A stretch of DNA of 64,000 bases from Nonlabens arenilitoris (lineage in GTDB: Bacteria; Bacteroidota; Bacteroidia; Flavobacteriales; Flavobacteriaceae), in the NCBI RefSeq assembly GCF_002954765.1, contig NZ_MTPW01000001.1, forward strand, positions 2,121,501-2,185,500. The letters run 5' to 3'. The position numbers and the translations under genes were made by a program. The notes below the pieces were generated by a model. That model was not told the origin of the DNA. It saw only the letters and a list, made by a program, of their open reading frames with translations, and ran no database searches. Below are positions 50,740 to 59,911 of the stretch, in pieces. Each line of letters begins with the position of its first letter. Within the stretch, counting starts at the first letter, position 1.

Positions 50740-52281
50740 TTAATAATTGTGAGGATTATTAATTACGTCATTTGCTCTTGATTTATGAGCCATTAATTTA
50801 TCTGTATCCATCTTCTTCAATAAATTCATCATCATAGCCATGCGATGATTTCCTTTAAAATAATCTTTCTTCTCATCTAGAAAATTCCAGTATAAAGAAT
50901 TGAAAGGGCATGCATTTTCCTCAGCATTCTTTTTAGAAACTTTATAATGGCACCCTTTACAGTAATTACTCATTTTATTAATGTAACTACCGCTAGATAC
51001 GTAAGGCTTAGTAGCAACTATCCCACCATCTGCCCATTGCGACATACCACGTGTGTTAGTGATCTCTACCCATTCTATAGCATCTATATAAATGCCTAGA
51101 TACCATTCGTCTACATAACTAGGCTCTGTCATGGTCAGTAATGCATAGTTCCCAGTGACCATCAATCGTTGAATATGATGTGCATATGCATTATCGAGGG
51201 AATTATTAATGGAGTGACTTAAACAGTTCATCTTAGTCTTACCAGTCCAGTAAAATTCTGGTAACTTATTTTGATTTTCTAGTTGGTTTTGACTTTGATA
51301 GCTAGGCATTTCCTTCCAGTATATTCCTCGCATAAATTCGCGCCATCCTAGTATTTGTCTTATAAAACCTTCTACTTGGGAAATGTCAATTTTTGGTTTT
51401 CCGCTTTCGCGAAAGCGAACTAATACAGCGTCTATGACTTCTCTAGGGCTTAATAGTTTACAATTCATTGCAAAGCTCAACCTCGAATGATATAAATAGT
51501 GTTGGTCTGTATGCATAGCATCTTGATAGGTGCCGAATTCTATAAGTAAATGCTCACAGAAGTAATTTAATACATCCAGTCCATCCTGTCTACTGGTAGG
51601 CCAGTTGAAGTCTTTTTCATCGATGCGTCCCATGGTTTTTACACCTTCTTTTTTAAGAAGATTTACTATTGCAGTAACGTCTTTTCTAAAACCACGCTTG
51701 TGTGGTATGTCAGTCTCGCCTTTCCATTGATTGCGGTTACTGTGATCATAATTCCATTTTCCTCCTTCGGGTTCTAGGTCATCATCAATCATAATTTGAT
51801 GCTTCTTGCGCATATCTCGATAGAAATATTCCATTGTCATGCGTTTTTTACCTTTAAAGAATTTCTCAACATCTTTTCTTTTAGTAAAAAAATGTTCGGT
51901 ATCATAACCTTGCCATTCTATTTCTAGTGATTTACAGAAGTCTTTGAGCTGTTGATCTAGTCTGTATTCATCTGGTGCTAGGTATTCAAACTTTTCAATC
52001 TTTTGTTCTTTGATGATTTGGTTAAGGTTCTCTACTAGATCTTGGGTATTTTTATCATCATCGAGGTGGTAGTAAATGCTTTTCCAGCCACGATTGTTTA
52101 TCCATTCATTAAAACCACGCATCGCCATAAAAAAGGCAACGACTTTTTGTATATGATGGGTGACATAATCTGTTTCCTGACGCATTTCGGCCATGAAGTA
52201 AATGATGTTTTCTTGGTCACCATTAAACCAAGAGTGTTTATGATTAAGTTGATCGCCTAGTATGAGTCTTAATGTTTTCAT
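50740..52281 (-). CDS. Iron-sulfur photolyase/cryptochrome (FeS-BCP, (6-4)-photolyase type)
   Basis: This 513-residue protein begins LRLILGDQLNHKHSWF, the start of the bacterial FeS-containing photolyase/cryptochrome group (PF04244). It has WREFMRGIYWKEMPSY in the FAD domain and Cys residues near the C-terminus (CKGCHYKVSKKNAEENACPF) for the 4Fe-4S cluster. Members repair (6-4) photoproducts or act as cryptochromes. Residues 289-293 (RFRES) come from a palindrome copy. It is the last gene of a flavin reductase-DUF2256-DASH-photolyase run. Confidence 0.93.
   Translation of the reverse strand: MKTLRLILGDQLNHKHSWFNGDQENIIYFMAEMRQETDYVTHHIQKVVAFFMAMRGFNEWINNRGWKSIYYHLDDDKNTQDLVENLNQIIKEQKIEKFEYLAPDEYRLDQQLKDFCKSLEIEWQGYDTEHFFTKRKDVEKFFKGKKRMTMEYFYRDMRKKHQIMIDDDLEPEGGKWNYDHSNRNQWKGETDIPHKRGFRKDVTAIVNLLKKEGVKTMGRIDEKDFNWPTSRQDGLDVLNYFCEHLLIEFGTYQDAMHTDQHYLYHSRLSFAMNCKLLSPREVIDAVLVRFRESGKPKIDISQVEGFIRQILGWREFMRGIYWKEMPSYQSQNQLENQNKLPEFYWTGKTKMNCLSHSINNSLDNAYAHHIQRLMVTGNYALLTMTEPSYVDEWYLGIYIDAIEWVEITNTRGMSQWADGGIVATKPYVSSGSYINKMSNYCKGCHYKVSKKNAEENACPFNSLYWNFLDEKKDYFKGNHRMAMMMNLLKKMDTDKLMAHKSRANDVINNPHNY
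51402..51417. repeat. CGCTTTCGCGAAAGCG palindrome, exact
   Basis: Exact copy inside the photolyase gene, read as RFRES (residues 289-293). Confidence 0.9.
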
Positions 52282-52350
52282 TTTTTAAAATTTCAGATTG
52301 GGTCTGTAATGGCTTTTTTACCTAGAGATTTGAAGTACTGCTAATGAGTT

Positions 52351-53679
52351 TTAAAACAATTCCTCTTGTAACCATATTCTTTGATATTTACCATCACTAT
52401 CGTACCTACTTGCTTGCAATTGAATATTAAAGGTTCTATTTCTAGGATCGTTACCTACACCACTATTGTACATCCAGTTACCATAATTAGAATGCACATC
52501 ATAATCAATTAAAATATGCTCAAAATATGCTGCGCCTATACGCCAGTCTTGTTCTTTATGCATGGACCAGTAGCTGGCAACGTTTTGCCTACCTCTATTG
52601 CTCATCCAACCAGTGGCGGCCAGTTCCATCATGTTTGCGTTTACAAATCTCTCATGAGTTTCACCATTGATCCATTTTATTAATTCACGTTCACTGGTTT
52701 TCCATTCATAATCTTTGTGTAGGATACCACCTAATTTGAAGATGTTGTTCCCATTTTTCAATGAAACATATTTAAAGAAATCACGCCATATAAGCTCAAA
52801 AACAAGCCAATAGGTATCTTGATTTTTTTTCACTTCTTTTTCAAATCGTTGTACTTCCCAATAGATTTCACGTGCACTGATGCAACCTATTGCTAGCCAA
52901 GCACTTAATTTGCTACTGTAATCGATGCCTATTAAACCGTTTCTAGTTTTTTTATAGTATTGAAGTTTGCCAGTATCCCAGAAATAATGATTGATTCTAT
53001 CCCATGCTGCAGTGGCGCCACCTTTCCATGGAAATGTGCTGCGATGATCTTTTTCAAAGCTTTCTAGGCCTAGGTCTTGTAGTGTTGGGATTGTAGTAAG
53101 AGCAACTTCCGGAAGTTCTTGTTTGTAATTTCTTATATCAACTAACGATCTTACTCGAGATTCTTTCTCACACTTTTTACGGAACTGCGTAAAAACGGTT
53201 GGGATTTTTTGAAAGTTAGAGTAGGGAACATCTTCTGGATGAAAAAGGAACTGATCATAAATGCGATGTCCTTTAGGTTTTATCTCTAGCTTATCGAGTG
53301 CTGTACCTAATCGTTTTTCTTGCTCAACCTCATCACGTGTCCACTCTTTTTGTAAAAAGATATTTGTGATGTGATGCTCTTTAATTATATCTGGAATCAC
53401 ATTTGCTGGCGAATCGTAGTATACTAGCAAAGGAATACCGTGGTCTTTTAATTGTTTGCGTAAATCTTCTATAGCTTCAATAATGAACTGCGCTCTAAAT
53501 TTTCCCATTTTACCAAAAGGTAAATCTAGATCAATATCAAGACCAAAATTACTGTTCTGATAAAAGATTGGGTCAAAACAATATACACCTATTACTTCAC
53601 CGTTATTATCACACGCATTTTTAAGGCTATGATTATCAGTTACTCTTAAATCATTTCTAAACCAGACGAGATTATTCAT
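52351..53679 (-). CDS. Cryptochrome, DASH family
   Basis: This 442-residue flavoprotein has LVWFRNDLRVTDNHSL at the start, an antenna-cofactor domain (to about 130) and a FAD domain with WRDFFKYVSLKNGNNIF, MSNRGRQNVASYW and DYDVHSNYGNWMYNSGVGNDPRN, typical of DASH cryptochromes, which repair cyclobutane dimers in single-stranded DNA. It sits between the DUF2256 gene and the FeS photolyase in a likely light-response operon. Confidence 0.94.
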   Translation of the reverse strand: MNNLVWFRNDLRVTDNHSLKNACDNNGEVIGVYCFDPIFYQNSNFGLDIDLDLPFGKMGKFRAQFIIEAIEDLRKQLKDHGIPLLVYYDSPANVIPDIIKEHHITNIFLQKEWTRDEVEQEKRLGTALDKLEIKPKGHRIYDQFLFHPEDVPYSNFQKIPTVFTQFRKKCEKESRVRSLVDIRNYKQELPEVALTTIPTLQDLGLESFEKDHRSTFPWKGGATAAWDRINHYFWDTGKLQYYKKTRNGLIGIDYSSKLSAWLAIGCISAREIYWEVQRFEKEVKKNQDTYWLVFELIWRDFFKYVSLKNGNNIFKLGGILHKDYEWKTSERELIKWINGETHERFVNANMMELAATGWMSNRGRQNVASYWSMHKEQDWRIGAAYFEHILIDYDVHSNYGNWMYNSGVGNDPRNRTFNIQLQASRYDSDGKYQRIWLQEELF

Positions 53680-53692
53680 ATATCAATTAATG

Positions 53693-53824
53693 CTATTTAT
53701 TTGCGCTACATTTTTTACTGCAATACTTTACAGTTTCCCAATTCTTTTCCCATTTTTTACGCCAGGTGAATTCTCTATTACACACCGGACATACTTTAGT
53801 AGGTAAGTTGTGTTGGTTACGCAT
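53693..53824 (-). CDS. DUF2256 small zinc-ribbon protein
   Basis: This 43-residue protein ([20 protein letters not shown], then [19 protein letters not shown]) has CxxC and a later CxxxC, which form a likely zinc ribbon, and it matches DUF2256, often found beside photolyase genes. It overlaps the flavin reductase gene by eight bases, which suggests translational coupling. Confidence 0.93.
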   Translation of the reverse strand: MRNQHNLPTKVCPVCNREFTWRKKWEKNWETVKYCSKKCSANK

Positions 53825-54470
53825 TATGGTGAATTGAAAGTTCTTCTAACTCTTTGTCTACTTGTGCATAAGACAATCGCTTTTTTGTGTTGGTGACAGC
53901 ATAACCGTCTAAACCATTAATTGCAATGCTACCTGCTTTACCTATGTCTAGCCATCCATCTAGGTGTAAAATATCTGGTGTTATAAATATGTCAGTTATT
54001 TTACAAATGACTAGAATGCAGTTGTTCTCTTTAATAGGGTATTCGTTTACATAATCTGCTGCAACTTGAATGGATGCTTCCTTTACAAAAGGTGCAACAA
54101 AATTATCACGACGAAGTAATTCTATATCTAACTCATCAAATTCAGAAACTTGCTCAGCATATTTTGCACTCGATTGATGTGCTCTGTCTACTAGATTCAT
54201 ATTCACATGGTTTAAGGTAATTTTACCAGTAGTTTTTAAATTCTGATAAGTATGACCGACTCCATGTCCTAATGGTCGTTGGACAAAACTAAACATGGCT
54301 GGATTGCTTCCTAAATGTGTGACACTACTAAAAATGGCTACATTGTCTGTATCGTCTATGGAACGAGATGCTAGTAGGTTAGCGCTCTTAAATCCAGTTA
54401 CACTATTAATAAGATTGCCGCGATAAAAGCGATCATAGTTTTCTAAGTCTTTGTGTGAGATATGTTGCAT
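53817..54470 (-). CDS. Flavin reductase family protein (FMN-binding split barrel)
   Basis: This 217-residue protein has an FMN-binding split barrel ([43 protein letters not shown]) typical of DIM6/flavin reductases. It is the first gene of the photolyase run and could help supply reduced flavin, an inference from position. It overlaps DUF2256. Confidence 0.85.
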   Translation of the reverse strand: MQHISHKDLENYDRFYRGNLINSVTGFKSANLLASRSIDDTDNVAIFSSVTHLGSNPAMFSFVQRPLGHGVGHTYQNLKTTGKITLNHVNMNLVDRAHQSSAKYAEQVSEFDELDIELLRRDNFVAPFVKEASIQVAADYVNEYPIKENNCILVICKITDIFITPDILHLDGWLDIGKAGSIAINGLDGYAVTNTKKRLSYAQVDKELEELSIHHNA

Positions 54471-54530
54471 GTAGTCAAAATTACGTTTAATATTTCAACT
54501 TAAAAGTTAAACATTATTAAATACAGAATA

Positions 54531-54562
54531 AAAAAATGGTCTCTAATAAAGAGACCATTTTA
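54531..54562. terminator. Terminator before the flavin reductase and after the protease gene
   Basis: AAAATGGTCTC pairs with GAGACCATTTT, seven-base loop. It lies just downstream of the protease stop (minus strand) and upstream of the flavin reductase operon. Confidence 0.88.
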
Positions 54563-54585
54563 AGGGTTAATTAAATTTTAATCCA

Positions 54586-57500
54586 TTATTCAACTATAAA
54601 TCTTTTGATTATAGTTTCTTTATAAGTCTTAATTTGAATCATATAAATTCCTGTAGGTAAGTCTGATACATCGACTTTTTGTTTTGTTTTACCACTAGAA
54701 ATATATTGTCCTTGCAAATTAATTATGCTATAGTCTATAGACTCTAATCTAGGTGCCGCAATGTTTAAGTAGCCATTACGTACTGGATTTGGATATATTG
54801 TTATAAACGGTGTACTTACGGCCGTAACGCTGCTTAGGAAGCTATTAGCAATAGCGCCACCTACACAAAAGTTAGTAACCTCTGTAGTGGTAAAAGATCC
54901 ACCAGCAGCAAGTGTTGTTCCATCTGCGGTCAAGCTATAGCTTCCATTCCCATAAGAACAACACATTCCGTCTCCATATGAATCATTAAAAGTTAATACA
55001 TAGCAATCTGCTGGTAATGATAACGGAATATTGATGCTTGAACCTTCTGCCTGTCCATCATATCCACTACCAGAGGCTATAGTTGTACCATTGCCATTTG
55101 CTAAAGACCAACTTGTTTCTGAAGCATAACGGTCAAAGGTTATGGAAAGGTTTGCTGTGGTACTTGTGGCATTTGAACTTAAAGCTATATCGTCTATGGC
55201 TATATCACCTTGCCATTGATTAGTTGTAGTTCCTACAAATCTTAATTGAACGTCATTTCCAGTGTAAGGACTTAAGTCTATACTGGCCGTTAACCAAGCG
55301 TTTCCTTGATTGCCTGCTCGAGACCATAACGCAGACCAGCTAGAGCCATTATCAATACTTGCCTGCAACGTTAAACTTCCCATACTGGCAATGCCATACA
55401 TATGATATTTAAAACTCATAGTTGCAGAATTTAAAGTGGTTAAGTCAAAACATGGCGAATTAAAATAGGTGGTTTTTGAAGTGTTGTTAGGAGCAGATGC
55501 CTCAACATACATATAAAACGAGCCTTGAGAAGCCGAACTAGGACCTGTATTACTTGATGGTGTACTACCTGATCTTCTAGTCCAGTCAAAATCATCTCCA
55601 GTTCCCTGAGACCAACCGCCTAAACCTGTTTCATATCCTTCATTATACGGTAAAGAAATAGCATTTACACAACCAGGTGTTGAGGTAGCTTCAGTGGTAA
55701 AATTAACAGCACTACTTAGTGAGCTGTTGTTACCGGCAGCGTCTTTTGCTCTTACTGCAACGCTATAAGATGTTCCAGCGCTCAAACCGGTTAAGCTTGC
55801 TGTAGTTCCAGTCACATTATTTAATAGAGAACCATCTATATAAAGGTCATAACTAGTTACTCCTATGTTGTCACTAGACGCACTCCATGAAATGGTAGCG
55901 GTATTTTGAGTTATTGAAGTAACACTTAACCCAGCCGGAACTGATGGTGCTGTTTGATCAGTTGGTGTGACACTTATACTATTAGAGGCGCTAGAGATAT
56001 TACCTGCTGCGTCTACAGCTCTTATATTAAAGCTATAGCTAGTACCTATTACTAATCCTGTAATTTGTATACTAGTGTTTGCCGTGGTTGTCAATACAGT
56101 AGTGCCACGTCTAACTTCATAAGCAATAACGCCTATATTATCAGTTGATGCGGTCCAGTTTAAATCTACCGTAGATTCAGTAAGGTTACTACTAGTCAAT
56201 GATGAAGGAGCGCTAGGTGCTGTAGTATCAACAGTGCTATTGCTTATAATCACCGTATAATCTTCTACCTCGCCATAATTAAAACTACCACAAGATGCAG
56301 GTATTGCATTGTATTGCATAGAAATTCTCATTCTAGTGGCACCACTTAATGCACTGTTAGGTATAGAAATAGAACCACTAGCAGGCGTGTTTTGCGATGC
56401 AGCTGCTGTCCAGACGGTTTCACCACTATCGTTAAAATCACCATCCTGATTAAAATCTATCCAGGCTGCATAACCTTCAGCATACACAGTACCTGTCCAA
56501 GTAGGTGTTACGGTTAAGGTGTAATCAGTTCCTTTAGAAAGATTAGTAGATACATTAGTATAGTTTGTATAACCACCAGCACCAGCAACGCTACTTTGAT
56601 CAATCGTATTAAATTGTACACGACCTATAAACTCGTCTGCAACGCTATTACCATTTGAGGCACAGTATTGTACGCTGGTTGTTGAGAATGTGATGCTAGA
56701 ACTGTATGCGCTAACACTTCCGTCGTCACAAACACTGCGTACTTGAGCCTGGTAAGATGTCGTCGCAGTTAATCCATTGATAGTTATACTAGGCGTGTTT
56801 GTGGCAAGGTTAGTCCATGTTGTGGTTCCGCTTTCGCGAAAGCGTACCTGATACGTAGCACTTGCCACAGCATTCCAGCCTATAGATGCGTCAGAACTAC
56901 TTGAGCCATTTACATTGATGCCGGATGGAGTAGAGGCAACACATGGTTGAGCTTGAGCGGCAATTCCAGTCACGATTAAAGAATAATTTTGACTACCGCT
57001 ACTTAAACTTCCTTTATGTGTTATGGTTATCGTGTATGTACCAGATGGATTGTTTATATCAACACGTTCATAGGGATCACGACTATTGTCTCCTTTGCCG
57101 TTAGAGGTGATACCAGTAAGTCTCCATGGATTAAATGTCGTTCCAGACTTAGTAACTCTAATGTCTAAATCATTTACCAGTCGCGCGGTATTACTATTTG
57201 CAGTGGTGGTTGCTGTACCGGCAACATCTGTCCATGAAATAGAAGCTTTAAGGTCTTCAAGTCCACTAGCATTTACATCTATAGTATAAGATTGTCCCGA
57301 GCTTAGTGTCAGTTCTGAAACGATAGAATTAGTTCCTTCTGTCATTAAAGTTTCGGCTGCTTTTTTAGTATTCATAAGTCCCCAACCATAGATGGCGTCA
57401 GGACCACTGCTTCCAGCATCATCTGCTGTGTGTAGTGCTATACCTTTTAAGGTTGCTGCTCTCATGTACGAGCCGTTAAGGCTGTTGTGATATTGTTGTA

Positions 57501-58602
57501 ATAGTAATAAAGATCCCATCACATTAGGTGATGCCATCGATGTTCCTGTAATTGAATTATAGGCTGTATTACTACTTTCATAAGTAGAATAAACACTTGT
57601 ACCATTACCTGTGATGTCTGGTTTTATACGTAAATCGTCTGTGGGACCTTCACTAGAACTACTATTGATTGAAACGCTGTTCAACGTACCATTTGAATTG
57701 ATATTAGCATCATTTGCATTTGCGACAACTAGGTTATTTTTTGAAACGGCATGACCAGTTAATTTATCATAACTAGCATTTCCGTCTAGTGGAGCACCAT
57801 TTGCACTGTTATCATTACCATCATTTCCAGCGGCAACTACCATTAAGTAATATGGAGCATTATACATGATAATGTCCCAATCTCTAGACTCATCAATATA
57901 ACCACCAAAGAAGTAAGAAGGCAGTTGTGGATTACCAAATTGATCTCTGGTCGCATAACCATAAGAATGGTTAGAAAGTAACATACCATTTGAGGCTTGC
58001 GATGTTGCTTCGGCTTTATCATTATTCCAGTCGTGGCCTACAGCGCTAGCACGTGGAGCCATACCTTTAGCGGCTGGTTGAGCTCCATAAGCTATTACAG
58101 TTCCCGTGACGTGTGCAGCATGGTAATTAAGTGTGGTTGAGCTGTCACCTATAGAAAAACGATTAGTGCCACCAGGACCATCATACTCTTGATGTGATGC
58201 ACGAGCCAGTCCACCATCCCAAATGTAACCGGTCATGTTTTGACCTTCTATGTTTAGTCCTAGTCCACCATTGCTATGTAAATAATTAGTGCGTGTAGAT
58301 GTTGCGGCATCTACATTTAGGGTTGAATAATAGATAGGAGTGCCATTTACAATTCTTTGTATTTCCACTAATGTACCATCATCTAATATTTTTCTAACAG
58401 CGATGTTGTTGGCTATGGCATAGCTCATAGCTTCCTGTTTTTCTTGAACAGACTCTAGTTGGAATCTGGTCTCAAGTTGCTGAAGTTTAACCAGATCCAT
58501 TCTACTGGTTATCGTCTCGCGTTCTTTTTCTGTCTGAGCGACTGACAGAAGTCCTATTAGACCGATGAAAGAACAAAGTAAGCGTTTAGTAGTAATTCTC
58601 AT
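54586..58602 (-). CDS. Secreted subtilisin-like (S8) protease with FN3 and GEVED domains and T9SS sorting signal
   Basis: This 1338-residue protein has a signal peptide (to about SVAQ), an S8 protease domain (about 110-430: catalytic Asp in MTGYIWDGG, His in HAAHVTGTVIAYG, Ser in NSITGTSMASPNVMGSLL), a P-domain-like part, a fibronectin type III domain (about 555-645), a GEVED domain (about 700-790, YAAWIDFNQDGDFND), two more FN3 domains (about 800-980), a MAM-like domain (about 1000-1150) and a T9SS type A sorting domain (about 1265-1338: ITIYPNPVRNGYLNI ... LPTGIYMIQI). It is exported across the outer membrane. Residues 587-591 (RFRES) come from a palindrome copy in an FN3 domain. Confidence 0.93.
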   Translation of the reverse strand: MRITTKRLLCSFIGLIGLLSVAQTEKERETITSRMDLVKLQQLETRFQLESVQEKQEAMSYAIANNIAVRKILDDGTLVEIQRIVNGTPIYYSTLNVDAATSTRTNYLHSNGGLGLNIEGQNMTGYIWDGGLARASHQEYDGPGGTNRFSIGDSSTTLNYHAAHVTGTVIAYGAQPAAKGMAPRASAVGHDWNNDKAEATSQASNGMLLSNHSYGYATRDQFGNPQLPSYFFGGYIDESRDWDIIMYNAPYYLMVVAAGNDGNDNSANGAPLDGNASYDKLTGHAVSKNNLVVANANDANINSNGTLNSVSINSSSSEGPTDDLRIKPDITGNGTSVYSTYESSNTAYNSITGTSMASPNVMGSLLLLQQYHNSLNGSYMRAATLKGIALHTADDAGSSGPDAIYGWGLMNTKKAAETLMTEGTNSIVSELTLSSGQSYTIDVNASGLEDLKASISWTDVAGTATTTANSNTARLVNDLDIRVTKSGTTFNPWRLTGITSNGKGDNSRDPYERVDINNPSGTYTITITHKGSLSSGSQNYSLIVTGIAAQAQPCVASTPSGINVNGSSSSDASIGWNAVASATYQVRFRESGTTTWTNLATNTPSITINGLTATTSYQAQVRSVCDDGSVSAYSSSITFSTTSVQYCASNGNSVADEFIGRVQFNTIDQSSVAGAGGYTNYTNVSTNLSKGTDYTLTVTPTWTGTVYAEGYAAWIDFNQDGDFNDSGETVWTAAASQNTPASGSISIPNSALSGATRMRISMQYNAIPASCGSFNYGEVEDYTVIISNSTVDTTAPSAPSSLTSSNLTESTVDLNWTASTDNIGVIAYEVRRGTTVLTTTANTSIQITGLVIGTSYSFNIRAVDAAGNISSASNSISVTPTDQTAPSVPAGLSVTSITQNTATISWSASSDNIGVTSYDLYIDGSLLNNVTGTTASLTGLSAGTSYSVAVRAKDAAGNNSSLSSAVNFTTEATSTPGCVNAISLPYNEGYETGLGGWSQGTGDDFDWTRRSGSTPSSNTGPSSASQGSFYMYVEASAPNNTSKTTYFNSPCFDLTTLNSATMSFKYHMYGIASMGSLTLQASIDNGSSWSALWSRAGNQGNAWLTASIDLSPYTGNDVQLRFVGTTTNQWQGDIAIDDIALSSNATSTTANLSITFDRYASETSWSLANGNGTTIASGSGYDGQAEGSSINIPLSLPADCYVLTFNDSYGDGMCCSYGNGSYSLTADGTTLAAGGSFTTTEVTNFCVGGAIANSFLSSVTAVSTPFITIYPNPVRNGYLNIAAPRLESIDYSIINLQGQYISSGKTKQKVDVSDLPTGIYMIQIKTYKETIIKRFIVE
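56829..56844. repeat. CGCTTTCGCGAAAGCG palindrome, exact
   Basis: Exact copy in the first FN3 domain of the protease gene, read as RFRES (residues 587-591). Confidence 0.9.
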
Positions 58603-58910
58603 TCTTTGATTGTTTTAAGGTTAATGACATATAGTTAATCAATTTATATGTTAAAAATTTAAGATATAGGTAATTTTATTCTTACTCGTTACAGATACTT
58701 AATTCCTAATCAATGTGTAAATGTTTGGTTTTCAGTATGTTGATTTGTTAAGTGAATTGTTGATAGAATTTTACAGTTGAACTGAACTAATTGTTGTTTT
58801 ATCCGATTAAAAGCGCGGTTAACCGATTTTATTTGCTCTTCATATACTAGTTCACTGTTTCGCGATAAGATATTATCTATTATTGTTTTACATCAATTAA
58901 ATAGTGCGTC
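58603..58910. other. Divergent intergenic region, no gene seen
   Basis: Gap of 308 bases between the protease and the methyltransferase genes, AT-rich. It must contain promoters for both, but no site fits the Bacteroidota consensus clearly. No open frame of note. Confidence 0.5.
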
Positions 58911-59708
58911 ATGGATCTTGAAAAAGCTTTTGAAATAAATAAAGAAACTTGGAATAAAAAGACAGCTGTACATTTTGAGAGTGAGTTCTATGATAAGGAC
59001 GCTTTCGCGAAAGCGAAGAATTCTCTTAATACTTATGAATTAACGGCACTAGGTGATGTAAAAGGTAAAAAGTTGCTGCATTTACAATGTCATTTTGGTC
59101 AGGATACCTTGAGCTGGGCACATAAAGGCGCTGAAGTTACAGGAGTAGATATAAGTGATGAGGCTATAAAACTAGCTCGTAAATTGAGTAAAGAGCTAGA
59201 TATACCTGCGCAATTTGTGTGCTGTAATGTGCTTGAAACATCAGATTATGTTGAAGATAAATTTGATATCATCTTTACCAGTTATGGTACTATAGGCTGG
59301 TTGCCAGATCTAAAGCCATGGGCACAGATGATAAGTGAACGCTTAAAATCAGGCGGAATTTTCTATATAGCAGATTTTCATCCTATCGCCTGGATGTATG
59401 ATTACAATGTGACACCGCCGGTTATGAAATATCACTATGCGAGAGAAGAAGCCATATATGATGAATATGAAGGTACTTATGCAAATAATACATCTAAAAT
59501 AATTAGTAAGGAGTATGGCTGGAATCACAGCCTGAGTGAAGTAGTACAGTCACTCTTAAATGCTGGACTTGATATAGATTTGCTTACTGAGCATGATGGA
59601 AGTCCCTATAATGTTTTTCCAAACATGAAGTTGCAGGATGATGGATTGTATTATCTAGAAGATGGATTGTATCCTATAATCTTTGAAGTAAGAGCTAGAA
59701 AGGCATAA
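58911..59708 (+). CDS. SAM-dependent methyltransferase
   Basis: This 265-residue class I methyltransferase has motif I LLHLQCHFGQDTLSWAHKGAEVTGVD (AdoMet binding), the acidic loop and FDIIFTSYGTIGWL for motif II. The target is unknown. Residues 31-35 (AFAKA), in the N-terminal extension, come from a palindrome copy. It is followed by a terminator and stands alone. Confidence 0.87.
   Translation: MDLEKAFEINKETWNKKTAVHFESEFYDKDAFAKAKNSLNTYELTALGDVKGKKLLHLQCHFGQDTLSWAHKGAEVTGVDISDEAIKLARKLSKELDIPAQFVCCNVLETSDYVEDKFDIIFTSYGTIGWLPDLKPWAQMISERLKSGGIFYIADFHPIAWMYDYNVTPPVMKYHYAREEAIYDEYEGTYANNTSKIISKEYGWNHSLSEVVQSLLNAGLDIDLLTEHDGSPYNVFPNMKLQDDGLYYLEDGLYPIIFEVRARKA
59000..59015. repeat. CGCTTTCGCGAAAGCG palindrome, exact
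   Basis: Exact copy in the methyltransferase gene, read as AFAKA (residues 31-35). Confidence 0.9.
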
Positions 59709-59710
59709 AA

Positions 59711-59742
59711 AAAATGCCCTACTTATGAATTAGGGCATTTTA
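59711..59742 (+). terminator. Hairpin terminator after the methyltransferase gene
   Basis: AAAATGCCCTA pairs with TAGGGCATTTT, nine-base loop. Confidence 0.9.
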
Positions 59743-59911
59743 GGGGAAAGCATTTTGAATTAACTTTACAAAACGTTAGCAATTTAGTAAAATACTTTTC
59801 TAGATACAATAGAAAAAAATGAAAATAAGCTAACTATTAGTAAGAATATTCCAGTATCTATAATTGAGGCTAGTAGTTTTTAAGAATATAATATTTTTAA
59901 AGATTATTTTC